This document shows, piece after piece, positions 39,447 through 52,566 of a stretch of 64,000 nt of DNA. The position numbers and the translations under genes are program-made. The DNA is taken from NCBI RefSeq assembly GCF_900104035.1, contig NZ_FNIT01000005.1, forward strand, positions 124,001 to 188,000, read 5' to 3'. This DNA is from Aureimonas jatrophae (GTDB lineage: Bacteria; Pseudomonadota; Alphaproteobacteria; Rhizobiales; Rhizobiaceae). Positions within the stretch are counted from its first letter, which is position 1. Each line of letters opens with the position of its first letter. The notes beneath the pieces were generated by a model. The model worked only from the letters and a program-made list of their open reading frames with translations. It did not search any database and was not told the origin of the DNA.

Positions 39447-39638
39447 ATGACCAACGACGAACTCAGCGAGATGGCGACCTTCGTTCTGCGGCTGTCGGAC
39501 TACGTCGACAGTCCCGACGACCTGCGCACGATGCTGGAGCAGACCTACCCGGACGCCACGGGCGACGAAATCCTCTTCGTGATGTTGCGCGCCCTGAACC
39601 TCCTGTCGGCGGAGGGCGCGAAACGGCGCCTCAACTAG
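39447..39638 (+). CDS. Hypothetical protein, 63 residues
   Basis: An acidic, leucine-rich small protein: MATFVLRLSDYVDSPDDLRT, then MLEQTYPDATGDEILFVMLR and LLSAEGAKRRLN, predicted helical. It looks like a real coding sequence by codon use and amino acid pattern, but I recognise no family. A CTGCCA/TGGCAG inverted repeat sits about 20 bases before the start. It converges on gyrB, 23 bases apart. Confidence 0.6.
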   Translation: MTNDELSEMATFVLRLSDYVDSPDDLRTMLEQTYPDATGDEILFVMLRALNLLSAEGAKRRLN

Positions 39639-39661
39639 GGCGCCGTCCGGTTCGACGATCG

Positions 39662-42158
<2,497 letters not shown>

Positions 42159-42170
42159 CGACGTGCGTCA

Positions 42171-42199
42171 GATATAATGATTTTCACCCGCCGATCCAA
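42171..42199 (-). promoter_or_regulatory. Likely gyrB promoter
   Basis: On the minus strand TTGGAT (42199-42194), 17 bases, TATATC (42176-42171). The leader to the gyrB ATG is about 70 bases. The plus strand also carries TATAAT at 42173-42178, but without a good -35 box. Confidence 0.6.
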
Positions 42200-42313
42200 G
42201 CCTTTGCGCCCTCCGGGCCCCTGTCCTCCACGGCGACGGCGCGCTTCAACTGGCGGCCTGCGATCCCCATAGAGAGAGGGTACCTGAAACCACGCCTTCC
42301 GGATCGCCCGCCG

Positions 42314-43678
42314 ATGGATACGCTCGCCGAACCCTTTCTCGCCCCCGCGCCGGTGCCGCACGAGAAGCCGCTCGGCCTGCCCCGCTTTCTGGCGACCGCG
42401 TCGCGCAACCCGATCGAAATCTGGGGGCAGCGCGCCTATCGCGAGCCGGTGGTGCGCGCCGATTGGTTGCGCGTGCCGACGATCGTCCTCAGCGATCCCG
42501 CAGGCATCCGCCACTGCCTGGTCGAGAACGCGGCGAACTACGCGCTGCAGCCGCTGCGCCAGCGCGTCCTGCGGCCGTTCCTGCGCGACGGCCTGCTGAC
42601 CGCCGAAGGTGAACTCTGGCGCCGGACGCGGCGGGCGCTGAGCCCCGTCTTCGCCCCGCGAAACGTCGGCCGGCTCGCGGCGCCGATGGCCGAGCGCAGC
42701 CAACGCTTCGCCGAGGACCTGGCTCGCCTGGACGGCGCGGTGACCGACGTCTCGACGCAGATGACCCTGCTCACCTACGACATCCTCCAGGCGACGCTAT
42801 TCACGAACGACATCACCGGCCGCCCGGACGAATTCGCCCATGCGATGGAGCGCTTCCTTCACCGCATGGGGCGGGTGGATCCGCTCGACATTCTCGACGC
42901 ACCCGCCTTCCTGCCGCGCATCTGGCGCCTGATGGGACGGCGCGCGAACCAGTACTTCCGCCGCATCATCGCCGAGACGCGAGACCGGCGCCGTGCCCTT
43001 CTCGCCCGCGACCCGGCCGCCGCGCCGCAGGACCTCCTGACGCTTCTCCTCGAAAGCGAGGCGTTGAGCGACAGCGAGATCGACGACAACATCATCACCT
43101 TCATCGGGGCCGGACACGAAACAACGGCACGAGCGCTCGGATGGACCCTCTACCTTCTGAGCCAGGCGCCTGCGGAACGGGCCCTCGTGGAAGCGGAACT
43201 CGATGCGCTCCTGCCGGGCCTTCCGGACCCGGGGGACTGGCCGAACGCGCTTCCCCGCACGCGAGCGGCCTTCGAGGAGGCGATGCGCCTGTATCCACCG
43301 GCTCCGTCGCTCAACCGCACCGCGCTCGCCGACGACCGGGTCTGCGGCATGCCGGTTCCCGCCGGCGCCTCGCTTCTGGTCCTGCCCTGGCTCGTGCATC
43401 GGCACGAGACGCTCTGGGACCAGCCGGGCCACTTCCGGCCCGAGCGGTTCCTGCCGGGCCGGCGCGAGCGGATCGACCGGTTTGCCTACCTGCCCTTCGG
43501 GGCAGGCCCGCGCGTGTGCATCGGCGCGTCGTTCGCGATGCAGGAGGGCGTGATCGCGCTGGCGTCCCTGTTGCGCCATCTTCGCTTCGACTTCGCTGGC
43601 GAGCGCCATCCTATGCCGGTCCAGAAGATCACCGTGCAGCCGGATCGCGGCTTGCCCATGCGCGTCGGCCGGCGTTGA
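42314..43678 (+). CDS. Cytochrome P450
   Basis: 454 residues. Seen: the I-helix oxygen groove GAGHETTARALGW, the K-helix FEEAMRLYPPAPSLNR (E-x-x-R), the meander PERFLPGRRERIDRFAYLPF, and the heme ligand cysteine in FGAGPRVCIGASFA (near residue 402). There is no membrane anchor, so it is a soluble bacterial P450 needing separate ferredoxin partners, none of which is nearby. The general form (longer than most bacterial P450s, PERF motif) resembles CYP families acting on fatty acids or terpenoids; the substrate is unknown. Start ATG 42314, divergent from gyrB. Confidence 0.95.
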   Translation: MDTLAEPFLAPAPVPHEKPLGLPRFLATASRNPIEIWGQRAYREPVVRADWLRVPTIVLSDPAGIRHCLVENAANYALQPLRQRVLRPFLRDGLLTAEGELWRRTRRALSPVFAPRNVGRLAAPMAERSQRFAEDLARLDGAVTDVSTQMTLLTYDILQATLFTNDITGRPDEFAHAMERFLHRMGRVDPLDILDAPAFLPRIWRLMGRRANQYFRRIIAETRDRRRALLARDPAAAPQDLLTLLLESEALSDSEIDDNIITFIGAGHETTARALGWTLYLLSQAPAERALVEAELDALLPGLPDPGDWPNALPRTRAAFEEAMRLYPPAPSLNRTALADDRVCGMPVPAGASLLVLPWLVHRHETLWDQPGHFRPERFLPGRRERIDRFAYLPFGAGPRVCIGASFAMQEGVIALASLLRHLRFDFAGERHPMPVQKITVQPDRGLPMRVGRR

Positions 43679-43739
43679 GCCCGGTGCCAAGCCACGCCGT
43701 CGGCTTGCCTTTTGGGCGGAAAGGGATCATGAAGCCCCT

Positions 43740-43960
43740 TCGGACCTTGGGCGAGCCTCCTTCGGGGCTCGCGCAGTCGTGTTTTGCCCCATCTGGGTGC
43801 CGGCGTTCCACGACGCCTGTTCCCTCGTCGACCCTCTTGTTCCGGGTCGTCGGAGGTTTTGAACTCAAACGGGTCCAGCCGCGTTTCGCAGCCCCGGCTT
43901 GTGCCGGAGCCGTTCCAGAAGTGATTCCGAACCCGTCGCAGCCGGCGTCGTGCCGGCCCG
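43740..43960 (+). promoter_or_regulatory. Hairpin-rich leader region upstream of rpsU
   Basis: The 316-base gap between the P450 gene and rpsU has no gene but several short perfect hairpins: GCGAGCC at 43751-43757 with 43766-43772; GGCGT at 43802 with ACGCC at 43813; CGACCC at 43829 with GGGTCG at 43844; CCGGC-TTGT-GCCGG at 43894-43907; GCCGGC-GTCGT-GCCGGC at 43941-43957. The promoter of rpsU is not clear. A structured 5' leader is suggested; no known ribosomal leader motif is recognised. Confidence 0.45.
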
Positions 43961-43994
43961 CGACACCCGCAACCCGATTTCAAAAGGAGCCGTC

Positions 43995-44252
43995 TTGAAG
44001 GTCGACGTCCGAGACAACAACGTGGAACAGGCGCTGCGCGCGCTGAAGAAGAAGCTGCAGCGCGAGGGCGTGTTCCGCGAGATGAAGGAACGCCGCGCCT
44101 ACGAGAAGCCTTCCGAGCGTCGCGTGCGCGAGAAGCAGGATGCCATTCGTCGCGCCCGCAAGGCCGCCCGCAAGCAGGCGCAGCGCGAGGGTCTGATTCC
44201 CGGCCCGAAGCCGAAGGTCCGCACGGCCGGCGCAGGCGCCGGTCGCTCGTAA
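43995..44252 (+). CDS. rpsU: 30S ribosomal protein S21 (bS21)
   Basis: 85 residues from [43 protein letters not shown], then a lysine/arginine-rich helix. S21 helps the small subunit recognise mRNA starts. The TTG at 43995 is chosen because AAAAGGAG (43982-43989) lies 5 bases upstream and the protein then starts at the family position; no ATG is available. The C-terminal tail ([14 protein letters not shown]) is basic and slightly longer than in E. coli. A terminator follows. Confidence 0.95.
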   Translation: MKVDVRDNNVEQALRALKKKLQREGVFREMKERRAYEKPSERRVREKQDAIRRARKAARKQAQREGLIPGPKPKVRTAGAGAGRS

Positions 44253-44294
44253 GCCCGACCCGGCGCGCCGCCGCGGCGCGCCCCGAAACGATCG

Positions 44295-44332
44295 AAAGCA
44301 CCGGATGCGGCCCGCCGCTCCGGTGCTTTTTG
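44295..44332. terminator. Terminator between rpsU and mscS-like gene
   Basis: AAAGCACCGGA (44295-44305) pairs with TCCGGTGCTTT (44319-44329) followed by TT. It ends rpsU; the A-rich left arm would also give a T-tract on the minus strand. A second GC hairpin (about 44265-44285) precedes it. Confidence 0.85.
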
Positions 44333-44333
44333 T

Positions 44334-45263
44334 TTAGGACGATGGGGCGGTGTCCCCTTCCTGTCGCGCAGGGCGGCCGGCCACCGGGGCGTCGCCGCTG
44401 CCCAGGTAGCGGGAGGGGTCCGCATCGCCCGGCACGATCCGCTGGATGGCGCGAGGCTCGGCTGCCGCGCCCAGTCGCTCCACGAGCGTCTCGCGAATGG
44501 TCTGCGCGGTCCACCTCTGGGCCCGGGTGGTCGACCCCTCCTGCACGCGACCGCGGAAGACGATCACCTGCGCATCCGCCGTCAATTGATCGAGAAAGGC
44601 TTCCGGCTCGGCCAACTGGGAACGGCCTTCGTCCTCGCGCGACCAGGCCTGCGTCAAGGCCGCGCGCGCGCCCGCCAGATCGACCTCGCGCGGCAGCGTG
44701 ATGGACCAGGCGAGAAGCCGCGAGGGCGCGCGGGAGTGATTGCGCATCCACACGTTCCAGAGCGTGGAGTTCGGCGCAAAGACGAACAGGCCGTCGAAGG
44801 TCTCGAGATGGCAGACGAAGAGGCCGATCTCGCGCACCGAGCCCGCGAAGGTTTGCGTCTCGATATAATCGCCGACCCGGAACGGCCGCAGCCACAGAAG
44901 CATGATGCCGGCGGCGATATTGGTAAGCGTGCCCTGGAGTGCGAGACCGATCGCAAGGCCCGCGGCGCCGAGGACCGCCAGGAGCGAGGTCATCTGGACC
45001 CCGAGCTGCGTCAGCGCGACGAGCAGCGTCAGGACGATCACGAGATAGCGCACGATCGCGATGAGCGGGCCGCGCACCGTTTCGTCGGTATGGCCTGTCG
45101 CACCGAAGGCACGGCTGACCAGCGAGGCCAGCCAGCGCGCCAGAAAGAACCCGATCGCCAGAATCAGGATCGCGGCGAGAAGGTTCGGCAGAAAGGCCGC
45201 GGCCTGGGCGGCGAGGGTCCGAAAGAAGGTCTGGGAAGAGGCGAGCGTATCCTGGATCGGCAT
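44334..45263 (-). CDS. Small-conductance mechanosensitive channel, MscS family
   Basis: 309 residues. Three N-terminal membrane helices (about 20-45, 65-85, 92-125), with the pore helix GAAGLAIGLALQGTLTNIAAG, then the beta domain (FRVGDYIETQTFAGSVREIG, VFAPNSTLWN). It opens under membrane tension and releases solutes. The start ATG at 45261-45263 was chosen over a longer frame that gives an Arg/Cys-rich non-homologous stretch. The C-terminus (about 270-309) is disordered. The cysK terminator lies upstream on the same strand, so it has its own promoter. Confidence 0.92.
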   Translation of the reverse strand: MPIQDTLASSQTFFRTLAAQAAAFLPNLLAAILILAIGFFLARWLASLVSRAFGATGHTDETVRGPLIAIVRYLVIVLTLLVALTQLGVQMTSLLAVLGAAGLAIGLALQGTLTNIAAGIMLLWLRPFRVGDYIETQTFAGSVREIGLFVCHLETFDGLFVFAPNSTLWNVWMRNHSRAPSRLLAWSITLPREVDLAGARAALTQAWSREDEGRSQLAEPEAFLDQLTADAQVIVFRGRVQEGSTTRAQRWTAQTIRETLVERLGAAAEPRAIQRIVPGDADPSRYLGSGDAPVAGRPARQEGDTAPSS

Positions 45264-45352
45264 GTCCTGTCCTGCGGCTAGGGTCGGGCGCGAGCAACGG
45301 TGCCCTCGCCTCCCGGACCGCCCCGCCTCCCCCAACAAAGGACAGCTCCGCC

Positions 45353-45388
45353 CAAAGGAAAGGGCTGCCGGCCCGCGCCGGCAGCCCT
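45353..45388 (-). terminator. Terminator of cysK
   Basis: AGGGCTGCCGGC (45361-45372), 4-base loop, complement at 45377-45388. On the minus strand it is followed by TTCCTTT. It lies 31 bases after the cysK stop. Confidence 0.8.
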
Positions 45389-45418
45389 CCCTCGTCATGT
45401 CGCGGTCGCAGCCGCCGG

Positions 45419-46447
<1,029 letters not shown>

Positions 46448-46737
46448 GGGTCTGGCCCTTCCGTAGTCGCGCTGCCGATCCTCAACGGGACCAGGCGCGC
46501 AGCGGTTGCGATCGGGCGAGCCTATCGTCCGGCAGCCGTCCGACACAGTCCCCTGCAACCTCTTGGTCCCGCCGTTCGAACAAAATCCTGCCAAGCGCGG
46601 GCTCGCCTGCGCAACGCCCATGCGCCTGGTCCACGACAGACACGGCGATGAGTCGACTTTGCGCTTTCGTGTTCACGGGCCGGCAAGCGGCCTTGCGCAT
46701 CCTGACAGGCAAGCTCGTTTTCGGATCCGCCTGCCTG

Positions 46738-47562
46738 ATGTCATCACCTCTTCGTTCGCTGACGCGTTTCTGCCTGGAACTGTCCGGCCTGTCGGTCCTG
46801 GCGACGGGCATCGCCGTGATCGCGGCCTACTACGTGTTCGGCGGCTTCGGCACGTCGGCAGCGCGGCAGGCCCTCGTGTTCTGCCTTCTCGTTCCCATCC
46901 TGTCGACGTTGCCCATCCAAGTCTACGCGGCCACGCGCCTGCGGCGGCTGGAACGCCAGAACGGGGCCTTGGCCCATGTGGCGACACGCGACGGGCTGAC
47001 CCAGGTCCTGAACCGCGATGCGTTCAAGCGGGCGGTGCAGGGGCACTTGGCCGAACTCGGCTCGAACAACGGGAAGCCGGCCACGCTCCTGATCATCGAC
47101 GCCGACCACTTCAAGCGCATCAACGACCGGCTCGGCCATCCCGTGGGCGACACGGCCCTGACCGCGATCGCCGGCACGCTGCGTCGGTCGGTGCGCCGCG
47201 ACGATCTGGTGGGGCGCCTGGGTGGCGAGGAGTTCGGTGTCTATCTGCGCGGCGCGGGGCCCGACGAGGCGGCGATCGTCGCCGAGCGCCTGCGCGCGAC
47301 GATCGAGCGGATCTTCGTCGGCCCCGCCGACCGGCGCACGCGGCTGTCGGTGTCGATCGGCGGCATCTCGCTGCGCTCGCGCGTTGCCTTCGATGCGGTC
47401 TACAAGATCGCGGACACGAACCTCTACCAGGCCAAGCGCAGCGGCCGGAACCGCGCGGTGCTGTCGCGGCTCGGCTCGCTCGGTCGCGGCGGCGTCACGC
47501 TGGAGCACGTGCCGAGCCTGGCGCCGACGCCGCCGGCCGAGCGCCTGCGCCTCGGAGCCTGA
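46738..47562 (+). CDS. Membrane-anchored GGDEF diguanylate cyclase
   Basis: 274 residues from ATG 46738. Two N-terminal helices (LSVLATGIAVIAAYYVFGG and ALVFCLLVPILSTLPIQVYA), a short coiled coil (LRRLERQNGALAHVATRD), then a GGDEF domain: LTQVLNRDAF, LLIIDADHFKRINDRLGHP, and an intact active site GRLGGEEFGVYL. The RRDD five residues before GGEEF fits an RxxD product-inhibition site. It should make cyclic di-GMP at the membrane. ATG 46648 in the same frame would add 30 residues; neither start has a good ribosome site. Confidence 0.9.
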   Translation: MSSPLRSLTRFCLELSGLSVLATGIAVIAAYYVFGGFGTSAARQALVFCLLVPILSTLPIQVYAATRLRRLERQNGALAHVATRDGLTQVLNRDAFKRAVQGHLAELGSNNGKPATLLIIDADHFKRINDRLGHPVGDTALTAIAGTLRRSVRRDDLVGRLGGEEFGVYLRGAGPDEAAIVAERLRATIERIFVGPADRRTRLSVSIGGISLRSRVAFDAVYKIADTNLYQAKRSGRNRAVLSRLGSLGRGGVTLEHVPSLAPTPPAERLRLGA

Positions 47563-47565
47563 GAT

Positions 47566-48183
47566 TCAGGCCGCGCGCCCGACCGTCCAGATCGCGGCAC
47601 CCGCCATCACCAGGGCCGCTCCGCGGTGGAGCCGGCGCTGCGTTCCGGGCCTGGCCAGCCAGAACCGGGCGCGCGAGGCGAGCGCGGCATAGGGGGTCAT
47701 CACGACGCCCAGCACCACGGCGGTGACCAGAACCAAAAGCGGTACGTCGGCCGCGCCGATGCTCGCGAGATCGACGATCGCCGGAAGGAGTGCGAGATAG
47801 AAGACGATGGTCTTCGGATTGCCGAGCGTGACGGCCAGACCCGAAACCGCGCTCTCGACAACGCCCCGCCCCGCCTCCTGCCCGATGCGGGCCGGATCGC
47901 CGGCCGCCCGCCAAAGGCGCCAGGCTAGATACGCGAGATAGGCCGCGCCGGCCCAACGCACGACCGTGAAGAGGCTTCCCAGAAGGTCCGCCAGAAACGA
48001 AAGCCCGAACACCGCCATGAGGAGATAGAAGACGTCGCCGACGATCAGTCCGGCTACGAACCCCATGGCCGGCGCGAAGCCCGAGCCGATGGCGCGTGCG
48101 ACGAGCGCGACGACGCCCGGACCGGGTGTCGCCGCGGCCAAGCCCAGCGCCAGCGCATAGGCGAACAGCGCCGTCCCGCTCAT
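47566..48183 (-). CDS. LysE/RhtB family amino acid exporter
   Basis: 205 residues, six hydrophobic helices. Seen: the N-terminal family signature [35 protein letters not shown], and [20 protein letters not shown]. It exports an amino acid or homoserine-type substrate across the inner membrane; which one is unknown. Its ATG overlaps the dut stop by 4 bases, so it is the last gene of coaBC-dut-lysE. It converges on the diguanylate cyclase, 3 bases apart. Confidence 0.92.
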   Translation of the reverse strand: MSGTALFAYALALGLAAATPGPGVVALVARAIGSGFAPAMGFVAGLIVGDVFYLLMAVFGLSFLADLLGSLFTVVRWAGAAYLAYLAWRLWRAAGDPARIGQEAGRGVVESAVSGLAVTLGNPKTIVFYLALLPAIVDLASIGAADVPLLVLVTAVVLGVVMTPYAALASRARFWLARPGTQRRLHRGAALVMAGAAIWTVGRAA

Positions 48184-48632
48184 GTGCGCCCCGTCGAGCC
48201 GAAACCGCCCGCGCCTCTCGTGGTTTCGCCCACCACCTCCACCGCATGGAAGCGGGCCTGCGGGGCCGGCGCCACGACGGCCTGGGCGATGCGCTCGCCA
48301 TGCCGGATCGCGAACGGCTCGGCGCCGAGGTTGACGAGAAGAACCATGATCTCGCCGCGATAATCGCTGTCCACCGTTCCCGGCGCGTTGAGAACCGTGA
48401 CGCCGTGGTGGCGGGCGAGGCTGGAGCGCGGGCGCACCTGTACCTCGAACCCGTCCGGAATGTCGAAGACGAGGCCGGTCGGCACCGACGCGCGCCCGAG
48501 CGGGGCGAGAACGAGGGGCTCACCGAGCGCCGCGCGCAGATCCGCACCCGCCGCACCGGCGCTCTGGTAGGTCGGAAGATCGAGATCGGCGGCGTGAGGC
48601 AGGCGTCGAACGCCGATCAGGGGCTCGGTCAT
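48180..48632 (-). CDS. dut: Deoxyuridine 5'-triphosphate nucleotidohydrolase
   Basis: 150 residues, a trimeric dUTPase. All five motifs are visible: [35 protein letters not shown] (catalytic Asp), [10 protein letters not shown] and the C-terminal arm [12 protein letters not shown]. It hydrolyses dUTP to dUMP, keeping uracil out of DNA and feeding thymidylate synthesis. It overlaps coaBC and the LysE gene by ATGA at either end; the coaBC-dut pairing is common across bacteria. Confidence 0.97.
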   Translation of the reverse strand: MTEPLIGVRRLPHAADLDLPTYQSAGAAGADLRAALGEPLVLAPLGRASVPTGLVFDIPDGFEVQVRPRSSLARHHGVTVLNAPGTVDSDYRGEIMVLLVNLGAEPFAIRHGERIAQAVVAPAPQARFHAVEVVGETTRGAGGFGSTGRT

Positions 48633-49849
48633 GAAGACGTCCGTTCCAGGAGCCGCCGCGCGATCTCGGCTGCGAGTCGCCGGGCCACCTCGTCCTTATC
48701 CATCTCCGGCCAGCTTTCCACCCCTTCGGCCGACACGAGACGAACCGTGTTGCGCGTCCCGCCCATGACGCCCGTCCCGGGCGACACGTCGTTGGCGACG
48801 ATCAGATCGGCGCCCTTGGCCGCGAGCTTGGCCTTGGCATGGTCGAGGAGGTCGGCCGTCTCGGCGGCGAAGCCCACCACCAGCACGGGACGACGAGCGC
48901 CCGTTCCGACGCCGCGCAGGATGTCCGGGTTCTCGACGAGCGACAGCGGCGGCGGTGGCTCGCCGGGGCGTTTCTTGATCTTGGTGTCCGCGCTCGAGGC
49001 CGCTCGCCAGTCGGCGACGGCGGCCACAAACACGGCCGCGTCCGCCGGCAGGCTCGCCTCGACCGCCGCCTGCATCTCGCGCGCCGTCTCGACCCGGCGG
49101 ATCTCGGCCATGCCGCGGGGGTCGGGTATGGCGACCGGGCCGGACACGAGCACGACCTGCGCGCCCAATGCTGCCAGCGCGGCCGCCAGGGCATGTCCCT
49201 GCCGACCCGACGAGCGGTTCGCGATATAGCGCACCGGGTCGATCGGCTCGTGCGTCGGACCGGAGGTGACGACGATGCGCCGCCCCGTCAAAGGGCCATC
49301 GCCCAGAAGCGCTTCCGCCGTCGCCACGATCTCCAGCGGCTCGGCCATGCGCCCCTCGCCGCCCTCGCCGCTTTCGGCCATCTCGCCCCGGTTGGGTCCG
49401 ACGACGTGCAGGCCGTCGCCCCGCAGCGTGGCGAGCGAGCGCCGCGTCGCGGGATGGGTCCACATGGCCGGGTTCATGGCCGGGGCGAGAAGCACGGGCG
49501 CGCGCGTCGCCAAGAGAACCGCGCCCGCCAGATCGTCGCCGATGCCCGCCGCCATCCGACCCATGCGCGCCGCCGAGGCCGGCGCCAGGATCACGAGGTC
49601 GGCGGAGCGGGCCAGCCGGATATGGCCGACGTCCTGCTCGTCCTCGCGATGAAACAGCTCGCCGTAGACGCGGGAGGCGCTGAGCGCGCCGACCGACAAC
49701 GGCGTCACGAACTCGGCCGCCGAGCGCGTCATCACCGGCACGACCGTCGCACCGCGCTCGCGCAGCCGGCGAATCAGGTCGAGGCACTTGTAGGCCGCGA
49801 TGCCCCCGCCGACGATCAGGACGATCCGCCTGTCGGCGAGTGCGCTCAC
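48629..49849 (-). CDS. coaBC: Bifunctional phosphopantothenoylcysteine decarboxylase/synthetase
   Basis: 406 residues. CoaC part (1-180): [20 protein letters not shown], the FMN flavodoxin-like fold, and [13 protein letters not shown] (active-site Asn). CoaB part: [35 protein letters not shown], the lysine cluster TKIKKRPG, and [20 protein letters not shown]. It couples cysteine to phosphopantothenate and decarboxylates it, in coenzyme A synthesis. The start ATG is at 49847-49849; the stop overlaps dut. Confidence 0.97.
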   Translation of the reverse strand: MSALADRRIVLIVGGGIAAYKCLDLIRRLRERGATVVPVMTRSAAEFVTPLSVGALSASRVYGELFHREDEQDVGHIRLARSADLVILAPASAARMGRMAAGIGDDLAGAVLLATRAPVLLAPAMNPAMWTHPATRRSLATLRGDGLHVVGPNRGEMAESGEGGEGRMAEPLEIVATAEALLGDGPLTGRRIVVTSGPTHEPIDPVRYIANRSSGRQGHALAAALAALGAQVVLVSGPVAIPDPRGMAEIRRVETAREMQAAVEASLPADAAVFVAAVADWRAASSADTKIKKRPGEPPPPLSLVENPDILRGVGTGARRPVLVVGFAAETADLLDHAKAKLAAKGADLIVANDVSPGTGVMGGTRNTVRLVSAEGVESWPEMDKDEVARRLAAEIARRLLERTSS

Positions 49850-50002
49850 AGGGATCGACCGGACAGAACGCGAGCGCTGGCACGCCGTTGGCGGCCGTCG
49901 TCATCGGGGATCGAGATGCCGGTGGTTCGGATCATCGGACGGTCCACAGCGTCGCTCCCCCAGGGGCGGTCACAATCATATTTTTCGCTGGCAACGACGC
50001 CG

Positions 50003-51589
50003 TCAACCGAAGGTCAGCTGCCAGGCGATCACGGCGAGCGACAGGGCGGCGACGATCTGCGCGGCATGGCCGATCGCGATCGCGGTGCGGCCTTCCTTGG
50101 CCAGCTCCATCAGGTCGTCGTCGTTGATGTGGATGCCGTTCTCGATGAGCTCCGGCATGTTCTTGGTGAAGACCTCGATGCCGACCGCCAGCTCCGGCAG
50201 GCGACGCGCGATGCGGCCGAGCGCGTCCAGCCCCTCGCGCGCGTCGCGCAGCTTGGCGCGCGGTCCCAGCTCGCCATAGATATAGGCGGAGACCACGGGC
50301 TCGGCGGCGCGCCACATGTTGAAGCGCGGATCATAGGAGCGCGCGACCCCCTCCACCACGACCATGGTCTTCTGAAGGAGCACGAGCTCGGGACGCGCGC
50401 GCATCTCGAAGAGTTCGGTGACCTCGAAGAGCAGGGTCAGGAGATGGGCCATCGAGATCGTCTCGGCGGGCTGGCCGTGGATCGGTTCGCCGATGGCGCG
50501 CAACGCCTGCGCGAACGAGGCGACGTCCTTGCCGCGCGGCACGTAGCCCGCTTCGAAGTGGAGTTCCGCCACGCGCCGGTAGTCGCGCTGGATGAAGCCG
50601 TAGAGGATCTCGGCGAGGAAGCGGCGCGAGTCCGACGAAAGGCGTCCCACGATGCCGAGATCCACCGCGACCACCGCACCGTCGGATGCGACGAAGAGGT
50701 TGCCGGGATGCATGTCGGCATGAAAGAAGCCGTCGCGCATGGCGTGGCGCAGGAAGCCCTGCACGACCTTCACGGCGAGCGCGTCGAGATCGTGCCCAGC
50801 CGCCGCCACGGCGGCCACGTCGTTCATCTTGATGCCGTCGACCCATTCCATGGTGAGGACGTCGCGGCCCGTACGCTCCCAGTCCACGTGCGGCACGCGG
50901 AAGTCGACATCCTCGCGGATGTTGTCGGCCATCTCGGACGAGGCAGCCGCCTCGAGGCGAAGGTCCATCTCGATGCGGGTGGACTGCGCGAGCGTCTCCA
51001 CCACCGCCACGGGGCGCAGGCGCCGCGAGGCGGGCACCAGCATCTCCAGCGCGCGGGCGATGAAGGCGAAGGCCTCGATCTCGCGCCGGAAGCGCTGGCG
51101 CACGCCCGGCCGGATGACCTTCACGGCAACCGGCTTCAGCTCGCCCTCGCCCGTGCGCACGACGGCACGATGGACCTGGGCGATCGAGGCGGCGCCCACG
51201 ACATCGCCGAACTCCACGAACAGATCGTCGATCCGCCGGCCGAGCGTCGCCTCGATGTCCTGGATCGCGCGCTCGCGCGGAAATGGCGGCACCTTGTCCT
51301 GCAGCATGCCGAGTTCCAGCGCGATGCCGGTTCCCACGATGTCGGGGCGCGTGGCCAGGAACTGGCCGAGCTTGACGTAGGAGGGCCCGAGCCGGTTGAG
51401 CGCGGCCGACAGGCGTTCGGACCGAGCCGAGCGCTTGGCGGAGCGGCGCGCGAAGAGGCCGGCGGCGCGATGGGCCAGGAGACCGAGCGGCGGCAACCCG
51501 TCGGTCGGCAGGGCCGAGACGACGCCTTCACGGGCCAGAATATACAGGGCGCGCAGGAGAGCGACGGTGCCGGTGATGGGATTGGCCAA
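50003..51589 (-). CDS. ubiB: Ubiquinone biosynthesis kinase-like protein UbiB
   Basis: 528 residues, of the ABC1/ADCK atypical kinase family. Seen: the KxGQ motif in YVKLGQFLATRPDIVG, the alanine-rich loop AASIAQVHRA replacing the normal glycine loop, VKVIRPGVRQRF, the catalytic-loop equivalent FHADMHPGNLFV and the metal-site VDLGIVG. A C-terminal membrane helix (about 508-527) anchors it. It is needed for aerobic ubiquinone synthesis, probably by extracting or presenting lipid intermediates. It follows ubiE by 59 bases: one operon. Confidence 0.96.
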   Translation of the reverse strand: MANPITGTVALLRALYILAREGVVSALPTDGLPPLGLLAHRAAGLFARRSAKRSARSERLSAALNRLGPSYVKLGQFLATRPDIVGTGIALELGMLQDKVPPFPRERAIQDIEATLGRRIDDLFVEFGDVVGAASIAQVHRAVVRTGEGELKPVAVKVIRPGVRQRFRREIEAFAFIARALEMLVPASRRLRPVAVVETLAQSTRIEMDLRLEAAASSEMADNIREDVDFRVPHVDWERTGRDVLTMEWVDGIKMNDVAAVAAAGHDLDALAVKVVQGFLRHAMRDGFFHADMHPGNLFVASDGAVVAVDLGIVGRLSSDSRRFLAEILYGFIQRDYRRVAELHFEAGYVPRGKDVASFAQALRAIGEPIHGQPAETISMAHLLTLLFEVTELFEMRARPELVLLQKTMVVVEGVARSYDPRFNMWRAAEPVVSAYIYGELGPRAKLRDAREGLDALGRIARRLPELAVGIEVFTKNMPELIENGIHINDDDLMELAKEGRTAIAIGHAAQIVAALSLAVIAWQLTFG

Positions 51590-51648
51590 GGGCGTGACTT
51601 ACCTGGGGCTGCGGATCGGACGGCGAACGCGGCGCTCTGGCGACGCGC

Positions 51649-52428
51649 TCAGAGCTTCCAGCCCGAATGGATCGCGGCGATGCCGCCGGTGAGGTTGCGG
51701 TAGGTCACGCGCTCGAAGCCCGCGCGCCGGATCGCGCTCGCGAAGCTTTCCTGGTTCGGGAAGCGCCGGATCGACTCCACGAGGTAGCTGTAGGACTCGC
51801 GGTCCTTGGCCACGATCTCGCCGATGCGCGGGATCGCCCCGAACGACCAGGCATCGTAGAGCTTGTCGAGAACCGGGAGGTCGACCTCGGAGAACTCCAG
51901 GCACAGGAATCGACCGCCCGGCTTCAGGACGCGGAAGGCCTCCGAGAGCGCCAGATCGATGCGCGGCACGTTGCGGATGCCGAAGGCGATCGTATAGGCG
52001 TCGAAGCTGGCGTCCGGCAGGTCGAGGCTCTCGGCGTTGCCTTCCACGAAACGAAGGTTTCGCGCCAGATCTCGCCGGTCGGCCCGCTCGCGACCCACCG
52101 CGAGCATCGATCCGTTGATATCGAGGACCGTTCCCTCGGCCGTGCCGCCGGAGGCTTCCACGATGCGGAAGGCGACATCGCCCGTGCCGCCCGCAACATC
52201 CAGGAACCGCCATCCGGCGCGGCGCGGCGGCGAGAGCCAGGCGACGGCAGCGTTCTTCCAGACGCGGTGCAGCCCGCCCGACATCAGGTCGTTCATCAGG
52301 TCGTAGCGTTCCGCCACGCGATGGAACACCTCGTTGACGCGCGCCTGTTTCTCCTCGCGACCCGAAACGCTTTCGAAGCCGTAGGACGTCTCCATGCCGT
52401 CGGTGGCGTTGACGCGGGTGCGCGACAT
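51649..52428 (-). CDS. ubiE: Demethylmenaquinone/2-polyprenyl-benzoquinol methyltransferase UbiE
   Basis: 259 residues. SAM-dependent C-methyltransferase of ubiquinone synthesis. Seen: [20 protein letters not shown], the SAM loop [29 protein letters not shown] motif IV (here [18 protein letters not shown]), and the late [17 protein letters not shown], diagnostic of UbiE. The start ATG is at 52426-52428. It is the first gene of ubiE-ubiB and divergent from mutM by 138 bases. Confidence 0.97.
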   Translation of the reverse strand: MSRTRVNATDGMETSYGFESVSGREEKQARVNEVFHRVAERYDLMNDLMSGGLHRVWKNAAVAWLSPPRRAGWRFLDVAGGTGDVAFRIVEASGGTAEGTVLDINGSMLAVGRERADRRDLARNLRFVEGNAESLDLPDASFDAYTIAFGIRNVPRIDLALSEAFRVLKPGGRFLCLEFSEVDLPVLDKLYDAWSFGAIPRIGEIVAKDRESYSYLVESIRRFPNQESFASAIRRAGFERVTYRNLTGGIAAIHSGWKL

Positions 52429-52566
52429 GGCGGAACTCTCCTGTTGGCAGCCTGTGGGGAGTACGGGTCCCTTGGGCCTTCCGGTCCGGGGTGCTTAGCG
52501 GAACGGGGTCCGGCGCACCATATGGCGCGCGAGGACGAGGACACCCGCGAGGGACAATAAGAAGCC

